A stretch of DNA of 6,418 nt from an uncultured Clostridia bacterium (GTDB taxonomy: Bacteria; Bacillota; Clostridia; Oscillospirales; Acutalibacteraceae). The translations under genes were made by a program, and so were the position numbers. Shown one piece after another: positions 5,641 through 6,418 of the stretch. Every line of letters starts with the position of its first letter. Position 1 is the first letter of the stretch. Under the pieces are notes generated by a model that saw only the letters and a program-made list of their open reading frames with translations, made no database searches and was not told the DNA's origin. The DNA lies in NCBI GenBank assembly GCA_937919155.1, contig CALFPM010000050.1:1-6418 (forward strand). The letters are read 5' to 3'.

Positions 5641-6418
5641 ATGAATAACATTACTGAGATAACAGATTTTCTTGCTCCCGAACTGGATGTATATGCACGG
5701 TTAAGCGAGGTTCAGCTGTTAAACAGAGAGTTTCCCGAAAAAGGTATGTTTATAGCAGAAAGCCCGAAGGTTATAGAACGGGCACTTGATGCGGGATATG
5801 AACCTGTTTCGTGCCTTATGGAGAAAAAACATATTGATGGCGAAGGAAAGGATCGTGCTCCCTATATGCCTGCAGCCCTGCGTACCATTATGGGTGTGGG
5901 TGATGACGGTTACTTTGAGGTAGAGGCTTGGTTCCTCTCCCACGCGCACAAGGATCATATGTATGAGCTGTCAAAAATGCTCAAGGAATATTCCGAGGAT
6001 TCCAACTATAAAATTAATAATATCTATTTCGATTTTCCTGAGTTTGGTAGCGAGGAGTATCCTGCCCAGAATGGTGATATGGAAATCTCTCAAATCCGCG
6101 AGAACATCAACAAGTACGGCGAAGTCATTAAGGCTCAGGTTCAGGAAGGCTCTACCTATTATGACGATCTGAACGGCGCTGTCATCAATACCGAGGCGGT
6201 TTCCAAGGGATTGTCTTTTGAGATTGATGGGGTCAAGATTGACATTCTGCAAACTTGGGATATCGCTGACGGCACATCCAATCTCAACGATACCTCTCTG
6301 GTTATCCGTGCATGGATTGGCGAGCAGAGTGTGTTGTTCTTGAATGATTTGGGTAGCATTGGCGGCCGCCGCTTACTGGCTACCTACGGTGATGATCTGA
6401 AGAGTGACATTGTTCAAA
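5641..6418 (+). CDS. Chimeric frame: TrmH N-terminus joined to metallo-beta-lactamase-fold hydrolase, partial
   Basis: The frame is open from ATG 5641 (GGAG six bases before it) to the window edge: 259 complete codons without a stop. Residues 1 to about 70 match the N-terminus of TrmH/SpoU-type RNA 2'-O-methyltransferases, including VYARLSEVQLLNR, FIAESPKVIERALDAGYEPV and a following EKKHI. The SAM-binding knot domain that should come next is missing. From about residue 72 the protein is a metallo-beta-lactamase-fold hydrolase: VEAWFLSHAHKDH with the metal motif HxHxDH at 101-106, NDTSLVIR at 216-223, and VLFLNDLG with Asp236 as a likely metal ligand. The usual first strands and DGG turn of that fold are absent. 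Glu codons go from mixed (6 GAA, 4 GAG) to mainly GAG (11 of 15) across the join, and G+C rises from about 41% to 47%. The likeliest cause is a chimeric contig; a real gene fusion is possible but neither half would be complete. Confidence 0.7.
   Translation, partial: MNNITEITDFLAPELDVYARLSEVQLLNREFPEKGMFIAESPKVIERALDAGYEPVSCLMEKKHIDGEGKDRAPYMPAALRTIMGVGDDGYFEVEAWFLSHAHKDHMYELSKMLKEYSEDSNYKINNIYFDFPEFGSEEYPAQNGDMEISQIRENINKYGEVIKAQVQEGSTYYDDLNGAVINTEAVSKGLSFEIDGVKIDILQTWDIADGTSNLNDTSLVIRAWIGEQSVLFLNDLGSIGGRRLLATYGDDLKSDIVQ
5846..5860 (+). other. Junction between TrmH-like and MBL-like coding sequence
   Basis: The last residues that fit a TrmH N-terminus are around GEGK (codons 67-70). The residues after it, APYMPAALRT, fit the helix that follows the DGG turn in metallo-beta-lactamase-fold hydrolases. 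The switch is therefore near 5850. No transposon end, inverted repeat or target duplication is visible there. Confidence 0.5.

Noticed and set aside
6362..6369. A GCGGCCGC (NotI) site, which might suggest a cloning junction
   Set aside because: It falls within in-frame Gly-Gly-Arg-Arg codons in a region that continues the hydrolase fold on both sides, so no vector join is implied.
1..6418. CRISPR arrays, tRNA or rRNA genes, riboswitches, insertion sequences
   Set aside because: No regularly spaced repeats, cloverleaf, conserved riboswitch core, transposase motif or terminal inverted repeats were seen.

Overview
The window looks like a piece of a low-to-mid-GC Clostridia genome, probably a gut Oscillospiraceae/Ruminococcaceae-type bacterium. 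The reasons are the C-terminus of a CotJC-like manganese catalase (a spore-coat family), strong GGAGG-type ribosome sites, AT-rich promoters, secreted plant-polysaccharide enzymes, and a TrmH/SpoU N-terminus of the form common in Clostridia. Taxonomy is inferred from protein style only.

Layout: (1) 1-135 is the tail of the CotJC-like gene, followed by a hairpin (140-174) that can serve as a bidirectional terminator for it and for the converging gene. (2) 243-1124, minus strand, encodes a cytoplasmic GH43 five-bladed beta-propeller glycosidase with its three candidate catalytic acids intact. (3) 1125-1253 is a compact divergent promoter region with a good sigma-A promoter on each strand and a near-identical 13-14 nt sequence over each -10 box. 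(4) 1254-3239, plus strand, encodes a secreted DUF5060 / DUF4038 (GH140-like) / C-terminal beta-domain glycosidase, closed by a strong terminator at 3295-3340. (5) 3490-4245 and 4272-5597 form a two-gene unit, a HAD-superfamily hydrolase and a MATE multidrug/toxin exporter, read from an extended -10 promoter at about 3450-3458. (6) From 5641 to the window end there is one unbroken frame. Its first ~70 codons are the N-terminus of a TrmH/SpoU RNA methyltransferase and its remainder is a metallo-beta-lactamase-fold hydrolase that lacks its own start. Codon use changes at the join (about 5850), so this is most simply a chimeric assembly or a recombination junction.

Functionally, the divergent GH43 / GH140-like pair reads as a small plant-glycan utilisation cassette: the secreted enzyme trims side chains outside the cell and the cytoplasmic GH43 finishes imported oligosaccharides. 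No transporter or regulator gene lies inside the window. The HAD-MATE pair is a separate transcription unit with no evident link to the glycosidases. The most notable items are the chimeric frame at the right end, the LGQE in place of the usual LGGD in the GH140-like enzyme, the mirrored promoter region, and an exact 16-nt repeat located after two different stop codons.
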